A DNA stretch of 64,000 nucleotides from Rhabditophanes sp. KR3021. Taxonomy: Eukaryota; Nematoda; Chromadorea; Rhabditida; Alloionematidae. The translations under genes and the position numbers were made by a program. Below, piece by piece: positions 46,206 through 56,081 of the stretch. Each line of letters opens with the position of its first letter. Position 1 is the stretch's first letter. Location: the NCBI GenBank assembly GCA_963281155.1, contig CAUJLY010000003.1, positions 3,906,001 through 3,970,000 on the forward strand, in the 5' to 3' direction. A model generated the notes under the pieces. That model was not told the origin of the DNA and searched no databases. It worked only from the letters and a program-made list of their open reading frames with translations.

Positions 46206-47114
46206 AAAATTGACAGTTAGTTGACTAAGTATTGTCCAATTGAAGGAATCAAATTGTATTTACGATCAAAATTGTGCCAATTATACACAAAATGATAAGA
46301 AAATTACAAGTAGTGAGTTTTTGATTGCAAGGTGTTGTTTATGGATGGGTTTCAAGGAAGTTAAAATAGTATAATCAGCATTTGCTAGTTATAAGGAAAT
46401 TAAATGATAAGGAATGTTAAAGTGCTGATATATGAATTGTCGGGTGTTTTTATGGATGTGTTTGAAGAAAATAAAAGTATTCAGAACGTAGGAACATTGT
46501 TCGATATGACTGATTGTAGGTCGTAAATTGAATTACTTAATCTGATTTTAGTGTTAAATGTCTTCAAAATACAGTTTGATAATAATCTGAAAAGTAATTC
46601 TTAAGAAATTAGTTTTTTTGAAACGTTGTAAGCGATATAATTGCTTTCATTTGTAAATTACTTCAATACCGTATTTGAGTAAATCATATAAACTTACAAA
46701 AAAGTTTTATGTTTGTGAAAAACTAATTAGATAAAACAATGGCATCTATTGTCGTTAAGTATTTGGAAATCGGCCTATGTATTACCTCTTTTATTAAATG
46801 TTAGTTACTCAAACGTTTTATCAAAACAATAAACGCATTTTTAAAGTTGCCTATACTTACGGGAAAAGTTTCTCATTAAGCAAAACCTAGATGCCATATA
46901 AGAATAAGCGTATATGCAAAAAATTTAAAAAAGTAGGTAGACAGTTTAAGTCAAGCAAATAAAAAGCATATACTATATGTTATCATATTTGAGGCGTGTC
47001 GAGAGATACATTGGAACTAAAACCATTTTTTAAGAGCAACGTTTAAAAAAACAATAATCTAAGCATATATTTCAAACTTAAATTTAAGAGCAATGTTATG
47101 AAAATTAAAAAAAT
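46206..47114. other. Intergenic region, no gene seen
   Basis: AT-rich; no gene recognised upstream of the SAMHD1 relic. The missing 5' part of that gene is not detectable here. Confidence 0.45.
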
Positions 47115-47201
47115 TCCGACCAACCGGATTTGAACCAGTGACCTAAGGATACCTTCAGTTATTTCTACAGTCCTCCGCTCTACCAACTGAGCTATGGTCG
47201 G
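47115..47201 (-). tRNA. tRNA-Tyr (GTA) with 14-base intron
   Basis: Folds as a full cloverleaf: acceptor stem CCGACCA/TGGTCGG with discriminator A, D arm GCTCAGTTGGTAGAGC, anticodon stem GAGGA/TCCTT with loop CTGTAGA (anticodon GTA), T arm ACTGG-TTCAAAT-CCGGT. A 14-base intron sits one base 3' of the anticodon, as in all eukaryotic tRNA-Tyr genes. The mature length is 73. A run of seven T follows the gene on the minus strand and is a Pol III terminator. Confidence 0.97.
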
Positions 47202-48687
47202 ATGGAAATATTATTTCAAACATTGAGACATAAATCATTTAGTCAAAAATAATAAACATTTATAAACATATTTTTGTATGTTAGTGAAAATACTTCATTC
47301 AACAAACTATTTCCTGTAGATTCTGTCTCTTAGCTTCAGTATTTGATATATTTGTTTACGCTTTCTTTTTCCGAATTTTATTGTATTGGCTCTATTTAGT
47401 TGATTGTTAATCCCCTTTACTCATTGTAGATCGATTACCATGCCATCAAAAGATGAGCCACCTAAGCACAAGATTAGCTATGTACTCTGGCGATTACCTC
47501 CAGGTGCCAATGATAAACGATTCTATGAGTTTTATTAATCTAATTATAATAAGTGTCCTTTTTTAGTTTCTTTTAAAGTTGGTAAGGAAGAATCGCATTC
47601 TTTTTGAAACTCATTTGCTGTAATGGGGTAATTGTTTACAATATTTGAGCAATCACGGAAACAGTTTACTGCTGTTATAAAAGCTAGAGAATAATACAAA
47701 AATAACGTGCTTCCAAGAGAATGGCGAAAACAATTGTACGGACATTTTGTATATTGACTTGATTATTCATGATAGCCATGAAAAAAAGATATTACAAAAA
47801 AATATGATCAAGTTTGGTATCTTTATCAACCACACACTATTCATTACCAAAGCATATTCATTTGTTAATCAACAAAGCTTTACTAGCATTGTACTGATAA
47901 ATATGCGTCATTTTTGTAAATCTAATTATAAAATTAAGGAGTCTTCATAACCAGTAAACTTATAAAGTTTTGAATGAAAATCAAATTAGAACGTCTTTAC
48001 ATTTTTATGCAAAGTAATAGATAACCAGATACGGAATTCACCTTTCCGAGACTTTTTTCCTTTATCATTGCCTTGCAAGTAACCTATCCCTACTAAAATG
48101 AGTCTCTCTGTTTATACATAGGAGTTTTGATTAATGCAAACCTATTTTGACACTTAAAAACATGTTACAAGAAAGTATTTTTTTGGTCAAAACTCGACTA
48201 CATATAGGACCTCCCATGCTCGGCTACTGTCTGTACTTTATAAATCGCCTTTTTTTGTTTGCACATTTGTAATGGACGGCATAGACATTAAACATATTTT
48301 CAAAAAACTAACGAAAAAACTGTGAATAATCCAAATAAACAAATTGCTAATAAATCTATTTTTTGCATAGAAAGTTTATTTATTTCTCAATGTTTCTTCT
48401 CAATTATAGCTTTATTCTTAGATATATTGGCTTTCAATTTCATCTTCAATATAACCACAGAATGGATTAATTCTGCATTTACATCAGATATATTAACACT
48501 ACTATCTTTGGTATTATTTTGTAGAATATTGCATTGTATTATCTTATAGTGTATGTCAAGTTATTTAATATCTAAGAATATAAGCAAATGAAAGTAATTA
48601 TTGTCTTGTTAACGATTTATTATCGCAAAATTACAATTAAAAAGGCTTGAGGATAAAAGTATATTAATGTTTAAGTTTGTTGTCAAC
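47202..48687. other. Intergenic region with weak ORFs
   Basis: About 1.5 kb. A 32-codon + ORF starts at ATG 47441 (MPSKDEPPKHKISYVLWRLP...), a 67-codon one at 47747, and a hydrophobic frame without ATG at 48322-48549 that could hold membrane helices. None has supporting splice sites or homology that I recognise. Confidence 0.35.
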
Positions 48688-50979
48688 TTAAAAGTCCAAT
48701 TCGTTTGGAAAGCACTTGCTAGTATTTTCAGGATCATTATCTAATTTCTGAAGAGTAGATTTGATGGTCTCATACACTGGACCAATGTATGTGTTTGAAG
48801 AAGGATTGGAAGAATCGTCTGCTTTATTTTTACTTGAATAGTAATCCATAAGTGCATCCGAATTCTCTCTTTCCTTATACGACGCGTTTAAAGTACCATT
48901 TTGGTTGTGTTTGTGGAAATCTAAATCATCATCAATTATGTCCGTCAAGCCAAGATTTAAAATCCGATTTGAAGTATCAAGCGTATCCTTATTGAGAGAA
49001 TCTAATGTGGCAATGATATTTTTGATTGATGGTCGAGTTGGCAACTCAAGAGATAAAGCTGGAGATATTGGATAAACTGATGTAGAAGAAACTATTTCTG
49101 CTTCACTTTCGACAATTGGGGGGATAGAAATGATTGTTGAACCAATTAAATTATTATTCTTGGGAATTGGTGGATTCGGAAGGATGGAGGAGCCATTGAA
49201 ATTAGCATTGTCCACAATTAACTGCATTGAAGCCATCATATTTGGTGGTGGAGCAGCCTTCTTTGCTGGAGGAGGGCCTTCATCGTCACTGTCGAGAATT
49301 GTTATACACTCGATTTCGTTCCCATTAAAACTAATATCATTGCTGCATGGTCTTTTTTTGGTGAATCTTTTGGATGCATTGTCATTAATACTTTCTTGTT
49401 TCAATATGGTCGATGTTGCAATTGAATTGCGAGAGATTGTTCTACTTTGAGAAAGTTGTGGAACAGCTGAGTCAATGGTAGGGAGTACGCCAACACTATT
49501 ATAAAGATATGAAAAATCACGCGCTGGAATGATACCAAGGGACTTCTGATAAGCGTTTGCCTGTTGATGAATCGGTAAATCATTTCCATTACTTAAAGTT
49601 TTAAAACCATATGGAAGCGATTTACTTGGAGGATGTTGTTGTAAAATAGACATTTGATCCTCCTCCTCTTCATCAGAACTATCACTAATAACGATTAGAT
49701 CCACACTTTTCCTTTTAATTGGTGCAATTTTTTTGGCTTTCAATCTTTGTTTGACTTCTTCGTCATCGCTGCTAATTAGCTCTTCACCTGATGAATTATC
49801 CTGATATTTAGTAACTGTGATTTTGCCATCTTTATACAATTCCACTTCCATAGCAGTTTTATTTGATGACAGTAAATCCGAGTAATATTGATCAATGAAG
49901 ATATCATCTGGTTTCATAGATTTTTTGCAAATTAGACATTCCCATTTTTCGGTTTCCTCATTGGTTTGCAAATATTCTCTTAAATCGTCAATTAATAGAT
50001 GCCGGCAATTGACTCCCCTAATAGGAATCTTAATTCTAGTTGCTGTAATTGAAGAGGACAACGATACGACAGACTTTTCTAGCAAAATATCTTCATCTGC
50101 ATTCATAAATTTGAGAATTTCAGCCTTGAAATCATCGACAGATCTTTTTGGACGGGATTCAATTTCATTTAACACCTCATCAATTGAACGTTTTTCAGCT
50201 AGAATTACAGCCATTGCATATTTCTTCTTCTTTTTGTACTTATCATCAGTGCGGAATGACATTGAAAATTCTGCCTCTCGTTTGCCACAAATAATATCTT
50301 TCGGCAGACAATCATTTAAAATAGTCGGAATTGAGACACGCTTCTTTTCATCACTTGAAGAATATGCAATTTCGCGAGGCAGAGAACCCGTGCAATTTAT
50401 TGTCCCCAAATGCAGAGATAGTCCAATTGGATAGTCATCTCTTTGCAGTGGCTGCATTATTCCTTCTATAATAGCACATGAACGCAAAATTATTGAAACA
50501 CCACTTTTCTTGTCTTTAGCTAAAATCGTATTTTCGTATCCATATGGAATTTTGAATCTTATCTGGCCATTAGACATCGATGATCCGCTTTGCTTCAAAA
50601 AGTGATCAATGTTCACAATTTCTGTCCAGTTGAATAAAAATCGTTCATTTTTCAAGAAAACAATTTTATTCATATTTGGCTTGATTTCAGATGGAGGTGG
50701 CCGAATGCTTTTCACTGGAAAAGGCTCATATTCTTCCATAGTAATACCCTTCAACCTTGCAATATTTTCAATTAGCTGGATAGTTCTGGCCATTGTTTTT
50801 TCATTTGCGAGAAGCTTATTTAATCTTTTGACCAATTCCAATCTAGAACCTGTTTTACTGCTGAACATAGACCCCAACACACTTTTGATGTCCTCCATAA
50901 TAAAATGTTTGTTGATGATGTCTTTCAAAAAGCTAATTGACAGCTCATTTCTTCCCTGATTGGAACTATTGTAACTCAT
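48688..50979 (-). CDS. gei-17: PIAS-family SUMO E3 ligase
   Basis: A single exon of 763 residues. A SAP-like helix pair occupies about residues 30-60, the PINIT domain about 105-260, and the SP-RING about 310-365. The SP-RING zinc ligands C325, H327, C348 and C351 have the spacing of yeast Siz1, so the fold should be intact, but the usual HLQCFD is HLLIDD. A strong SUMO-interacting motif (VDLIVISDSSDEEEED) follows near residue 430, and a second one-strand-plus-acid run (CITILDSDDEG) lies further on. The C-terminal half is disordered, Ser/Pro rich. PIAS proteins load SUMO onto chromatin and DNA repair proteins. It lies between two tRNA-Tyr genes. Ortholog naming follows the single C. elegans PIAS gene and is tentative. 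Confidence 0.92.
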   Translation of the reverse strand: MSYNSSNQGRNELSISFLKDIINKHFIMEDIKSVLGSMFSSKTGSRLELVKRLNKLLANEKTMARTIQLIENIARLKGITMEEYEPFPVKSIRPPPSEIKPNMNKIVFLKNERFLFNWTEIVNIDHFLKQSGSSMSNGQIRFKIPYGYENTILAKDKKSGVSIILRSCAIIEGIMQPLQRDDYPIGLSLHLGTINCTGSLPREIAYSSSDEKKRVSIPTILNDCLPKDIICGKREAEFSMSFRTDDKYKKKKKYAMAVILAEKRSIDEVLNEIESRPKRSVDDFKAEILKFMNADEDILLEKSVVSLSSSITATRIKIPIRGVNCRHLLIDDLREYLQTNEETEKWECLICKKSMKPDDIFIDQYYSDLLSSNKTAMEVELYKDGKITVTKYQDNSSGEELISSDDEEVKQRLKAKKIAPIKRKSVDLIVISDSSDEEEEDQMSILQQHPPSKSLPYGFKTLSNGNDLPIHQQANAYQKSLGIIPARDFSYLYNSVGVLPTIDSAVPQLSQSRTISRNSIATSTILKQESINDNASKRFTKKRPCSNDISFNGNEIECITILDSDDEGPPPAKKAAPPPNMMASMQLIVDNANFNGSSILPNPPIPKNNNLIGSTIISIPPIVESEAEIVSSTSVYPISPALSLELPTRPSIKNIIATLDSLNKDTLDTSNRILNLGLTDIIDDDLDFHKHNQNGTLNASYKERENSDALMDYYSSKNKADDSSNPSSNTYIGPVYETIKSTLQKLDNDPENTSKCFPNELDF

Positions 50980-51444
50980 AATTAGTCCTCAAATATGGAT
51001 AGTAAATATTTGTGCCAAAATATGAACGAAAAAGGTAGAGCGACAATCAAAATAGTGGCGCGTTATAAATGATTACAATAAAATATAAATTGTTTTTGTC
51101 CTGCCTGTACACTTCCTACCAATCAAGTGTGTATTTGTTAACTGAAATTCTTTGCAAAAACTATGTGATGCTAAATACATAGTTATTAAGACAGTGAATC
51201 TTTTTTGTATAAAATATAAAGCACTATTTAGACAACATTTGCAATATTTTAAAATAATAATATGATTTTCCCTTTACACTCCAATAACATTTAAAAAAAT
51301 GTTTTCTTTTATAATTTTTGATCTAATGTTCTTGTTCAAAACGATTGGAATGGACAATAATCCCTAATAATGATTTCTCGGATGTATGAGCCATATGTTT
51401 TGAAAAATAAAATATTAAAAATTAGTGTGCCAATTTAAAAAAAT
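50980..51444. other. PIAS promoter-side spacer
   Basis: AT-rich; no gene. It holds the PIAS promoter and the Pol III terminator (T-run) of the second tRNA-Tyr. Confidence 0.5.
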
Positions 51445-51530
51445 TCCGACCAACCGGATTTGAACCAGTGACCTAAGGATAACTTCAATATTTCTACAGT
51501 CCTCCGCTCTACCAACTGAGCTATGGTCGG
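51445..51530 (-). tRNA. tRNA-Tyr (GTA) with 13-base intron
   Basis: The mature part is identical to the tRNA-Tyr at 47115-47201. The intron is 13 bases and differs in its 3' half. The 3' flank AATTTTTTTAA is also the same. A duplicated gene 4.3 kb from its twin, in the same orientation. Confidence 0.97.
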
Positions 51531-51664
51531 ATGGAATTATTTTTTCAAAAATAGACAATAATGTGTTGGCATAAATTAAGATAGATACTATTTCGTTACT
51601 AAGGAATAAATACATTTAATTTTATTGTTTAAAAACATTTTTATCTGACGGCTTTTCTTGTGAA

Positions 51665-52330
51665 TTTCTCTGATCAGGGTCCCAGATTTAATACAACGAT
51701 CAAAGCGATAGGCACCAGCATCTTCATCCATTTCAATGAGAGCGAGGAGCAGAACATCTTATCGCAGGAAATAAATGCATCTCTTAAAGTAAATGGAAGA
51801 TTTTCCCTTACTTCATTTGAATTCAATCCTCGGGAGAAACAGCTATTCTCTTGTTCCGTTTTTCCTCAGCAATAATTTTGGTTTTTTCAGCACCTCCATT
51901 TCTGATTCGATTTTCAATTTGGAGGATATTATCCAAATAATTTTTTCGAGGATATTATCCAAATAATCTTTTTGAGGATATTATCCAAATAATTTTTTCG
52001 AGGATATTATCCAAATAATCTTTTTGAGGATATTATCCAAATAATCTTTTCGAGGATATTATATAAATAATCTTTTCGAGGATATTATCTAAATAATCTT
52101 TTCTTGGACCAGCCATTTGTCTCTTCTTGAAAAATTCTTTAATTATACGTGGATGTTTGGTCATCCATTTAAATATTGGGCACAATCACAAACATATTGA
52201 ATGATAACTGCTCTAATGCCTCCATCTAAAGAGTGAAGGAGTTCGATATTTGGGTGGACATCATTTTCATCCTCAGAAACATCAATTTTTTCCACTTGGA
52301 GTAGCCAATAGATATGAAAATGATGCCAAC
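51665..52330 (-). pseudogene. CDC37 co-chaperone pseudogene, internally deleted
   Basis: On the - strand the N-terminal block starts near 52320: YSKWKK, then, after a frameshift, IDVSEDENDVHPNIE, then, after another, TPSLFRWRH and a stop. This is the CDC37 start ([20 protein letters not shown] then DTPSLFRWRHQ). Nearer 51665 a C-terminal block reads GLNSNEVRENLPFTLRDAFI (human GLDPVEVYESLPEELQKCF) and, in another frame, ALIEMDEDAGAYRFDRCIKS, then GTL (human AISKMDPTDAKYHMQRCIDS, then GL). The roughly 250-residue middle is missing and a 26-base tandem array occupies its place. CDC37 delivers kinases to Hsp90; a live copy must be elsewhere. Confidence 0.85.
51922..52103. repeat. Minisatellite, seven 26-base units
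   Basis: Units start at 51922, 51948, 51974, 52000, 52026, 52052 and 52078, each GAGGATATTATCCAAATAAT plus TTTTTC or CTTTTC-like ends. The period is exact with only point differences, so the array is young. It lies inside the CDC37 relic. Confidence 0.95.
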
Positions 52331-52604
52331 ACAATCATTTATTCCAATACATTAACACCGAATTTGAATTACACGTTGATTTGTTCAAATAATTTACCGC
52401 GAAATTTGAATTTAACTCAAATTATAGCAAAAATCCTAGTTAAACGTTAATTTATTCAAATTCAATGAAAGTGTGTGAGATTAATTAAAATATGTATAAC
52501 AAAAAAGAACGAAAGTTTTATCAAATACGTTTTTTTAAATTAATGTAACTTAGGAAAGTCAGAATGCAGTTTATTTAGAAAAGAATATTACTCAAATTAT
52601 CAAT

Positions 52605-54725
52605 TTATGGGGCACCTTCGTCCTCGGACATATCCTTATTTTCACTTTCAGAAGAACTATCATTTTCTGAGTTACCATCCTCCATTGTAAAGTTGTTTTT
52701 GTTTCTTTTGAGCTTAAGATCTCCTAAAAAAATAAGGTAATATATAATTTTACGAAAGGCAAATTTACCATTCAATCCTAACATTGGGAGATCATCAATC
52801 TTAACCTTAGATCTGAAAGTAAAAGTAGAAGATGCATTCTTGGTAAGACCTTTTCTTAATTTTTCTTGTAATTTCAGTTCAGCTTTTCCAACAATAGACT
52901 TAAGTCTAAAATAAAGAAAGACCATAAATAATTTAAGTTAATAACTAAAATACCTAAGAAGTCCTTTGTCCTTGCCAGCCATCAAAAACTCCAAATAGGT
53001 AGGGAAGCGAGACAAAAATTTGAAAAATCCAGATTCGTCAGTTTTGAAGCTTCTGCCTAAGTCGATCTTAATCAACTCAGCCAATGGACCTGCGATCGCC
53101 CAAGACACAAGTTGAACGTGAGTGATCAAAACTCTTTCTTGGCAAGCCAATTCATTAATAAAACAACTCATCTTCTCACAACTTTGACATGTACCATCCC
53201 AGTTGCTTTCTTCCAACTTGTTTTCGGAATGACACCAAGTTTTCCTAAAATGCTCAATAATCTCGATTCTTTTTTCATTAGAATAATCTGGAGTAGTATT
53301 TTCTGACTTCAAATTGACTGTCCCATCCGGCATTCTTCTCAATATTCCAGTAGCTCCCTTTCCATGACGGTTTCCTGGCTTTGAATGAATGGTATGACAA
53401 ATTTTTGTGTATTCCATTCTGTACCCTTCAGTACTAGTTTGATGACCACGAATAACCATCTAAAAATGATTGTCAGAATCTAATTGATGAACTTACATTA
53501 ACATTCATTCCACTCATAATAGCTTGGAGCCCCTTTTGACTGTAGGCGTAACCACATCCACGTTTAGAAGGGGCAAAAAATTTAGTGTCAGATTTAGTGT
53601 CATCGTACTCTTTTCTATAAGGATCACTCCTAAAATGACTCTAGCTTAAGTTTAAAAGTTCAACTTACCACAAAATATCAGATATGATGAGACGAGGCAC
53701 AATTCCCCTATTAATCTTCAAGGGTCTTTGAATGGACAAAATATCCGAACGACTATTAATCCAAGGCGAAACTCCTCCATGCGCGAGATAAATTTGGTCG
53801 TCCTAAATTAACTTAGAAAGGACTAAATACTTTAAATACTTACAATGATTGCGCTAATTGGCATCCGTTCGAAGACATAGTTAAAGACGTAATAGAAATC
53901 TGAAGACCCCAACATAATTTGGCAATTGTTGGGGAAATCCTTTAATCTGTTCATATCCTTTATCTCATGATTTCCTCTTAAAAGAATAACTTGAGACGGA
54001 TACATAATCTTCAACAAGAAAAGCAGGAGCAAAATCTGAGTATCGCTCTCACCCTTATCTGTATAATCGCCCATAAAAAGAATCTTCTCCGGGGGTGCTC
54101 CTTTTTCATCAAAGATGTTGAGTAATACATCCATTGAGCCATGGCAATCCGAGCCTACCGTTATTTTGTTTCCTTCATCAAATTCTACGCTGACTAGTGT
54201 TGGTTCCGCAGCAAGAATCTCAGCAACTCGATGGCAAATGGCAATGGTGATAGAGGGAGTAAATATTTCGCTGGCATCAAAGACAATATTGCCTTGCCCA
54301 TACATTTCAACCATAAACTTGAGATAATCATTAAGAATTTCGGTGGCTCTTTCACTAGACATGAATCCAGTAGGACATTTCTTAGCCGTATCCATCATTT
54401 TCTTCATCTTCCTAACATGTCCCTCGGAAATCATGATAGAATCATGAAACTTAATTCCTTCTTCTTCGACAGATTGGCTTTTATCCTTCTTGCCATTGAT
54501 ATTACTTCCGTTAGCGCTGTTACTAGATTCTTTATTTTCACCCTTCCTCTTTTCTTTATCTTTATCCTTCTCTTTGTCTTTTTTCTTCTCCTTTTTCTTG
54601 TTGTTACTTGGGAGAGCTCCTTTGACTTTGTGGATCCCACATTTTAGGTTTCTATTCTTGGCTACTTCAACATTGTTGTTCCTACCCGATGAAGAGTCAT
54701 AATTTTCCAGTTTGAGTAGATTCAT
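52605..54725 (-). CDS. Divergent PPP-family Ser/Thr protein phosphatase
   Basis: Six exons in phase: 53844-54725, 53669-53802, 53497-53629, 52954-53459, 52769-52905 and 52605-52723, giving 636 residues. Residues 1-100 are disordered and Lys/Glu rich (KEKKKDKEKDKDKEKRKGEN). The catalytic core follows, with altered family motifs: SDCHGSMDVL for GDIHGQ, GDYTDKGESD for GDYVDRG, LLRGNHE intact, LAHGGVSPWI for LTHGGLSP, VIRGHQT for RAHQ, and TIHSKPGNRHGKGATGIL for LFSAPNYCGEFDN. All six metal ligands can be placed. The C-terminal 100 residues are basic then Ser/Glu/Asp rich. The N- and C-terminal extensions and altered motifs resemble the nematode-expanded PP1-like phosphatases, many of them sperm proteins. 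Substrate unknown. Confidence 0.9.
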
Positions 54726-56081
54726 GAGGCAAATTAAGCTGAATGGATACTAATTTTAATTCTGCTTTATTTCATTTGCAAAAAATTTGAAAATAATATT
54801 TATTAATATTCAAATGTTATAGTCTGTTAAAGGGCTCTATAATTAGCATATAGTCCCATCTTTATTATGTATATGTGCTTTTCTAAGTAATAAACAGGGT
54901 ATTTTGTTGCCGCGTTAAACTTGTCTCGTGTCTGCGTCTATTTATTGAGTTATCATCTTTCGGGACCGGAGCATAGTGATCATTTAGATATACAAATTTC
55001 TGTGTACAAACTAAATATGATGAAACCAGTCTTAGAGAATCACCGGACAAACGGAAAAAAGATCCAAAAGTGCAGCAAATTCAAGAAAATCTACGACAAT
55101 TAATGGAAGCTATTCAGAAAGTATGCTCAAGAATAGATGTCGGGATTCTGAGAAGCCGAGATCAGAAAGTAATAGGTCACCAAATGATAAGTGAGGAAGT
55201 AAAGAGTCGGATCCCAAAGTCAGTCAGTATCTTAAGACTTAGAAAATGGATTGTCTAGAGGCAAAAATCCAGTCCCACGTCAACATTATCTTGTAGACAA
55301 TAGTGGTAATTATAAGATATTACCGAGAAACACACGCAATAACTGTCATTTATCAAATAACTATGTTCTATAGTAACTTATGTTTTATATTTTTTCTTAA
55401 GGAATATCTTTAATTTATTATATCAAAATGAATTATATTTATTATATCATTTTAAACAATCAACAATTCTGATGAAAACGTTTGATCAAGACTTTATTGG
55501 TGAATGCCATCCGATTAATAGAGACTACTTATAGTTGGTTTAAAGTTACCATTAAACAAAATCATTCTGATTATGTTATGTAAAAAGTTCAATAGTGTGA
55601 CTAACCAAGTCATCGTTGAATTCCTTGATATTCCTAAAAGAGAAGCGACGGACTTCAATATTTTGATAGCAGTAGAAGAGAATGTTAAATTTGAAGTTAA
55701 CAACATTGTTTCCATTAAACAACAATTTATGCCGGAGCAATGGGAGTTGTCAGAAACAAGATAGCAATAACAGATCCAAAAAGTGGGGTTTCCACATTAC
55801 AATATGAAATTGATTCACCAAATGGCAAGTAAATGAATCGGTTCAAACTCTAAATTATTTCGTTTAAATGAAAAAACATTTTGTATAATTTTCAAACCTC
55901 AGTTCCAAATACAAATTCAATAAACAAACGCACACAAATAATTATGAATTGCGAACTATTTGCAATCTATTGATAAAGTTAAATTTATAATAAGTTTAAG
56001 ATAATTAGTTGTCTAAACTATGTATTTATTTGTGAAGAATTCCGTTAATTTATAAAGTTTAATATTATTCGAATTTTTACT
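54726..56081. other. Intergenic region with possible LTR-element relic
   Basis: About 1.36 kb. From 54835 to 54965 a segment with AATAAA, then GGGACCGGAGCATAGTG, is reminiscent of an LTR end plus primer-binding leader. It is followed by overlapping open frames up to 55370, one of them Lys/Gln rich and coiled-coil-like (KVQQIQENLRQLMEAIQKVC). No reverse transcriptase or second LTR is seen, so the assignment is weak. The + ORF at 55573 is not credible. Confidence 0.3.

Noticed and set aside
48322..48549. Membrane protein ORF
   Set aside because: No ATG starts the frame and hydrophobic runs arise easily in AT-rich DNA.
49895..50434. 179-codon + ORF
   Set aside because: Antisense shadow of the PIAS exon, with no start context.
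48688..50979. Loss of a zinc ligand in the PIAS SP-RING
   Set aside because: The missing Cys is in QCFD, which is not one of the four Siz1-type ligands; C325, H327, C348 and C351 keep exact spacing.
54231..54647. 138-codon + ORF
   Set aside because: Antisense of the Lys/Glu-rich phosphatase exon; the Phe/Leu runs simply mirror AAG/GAA codons.
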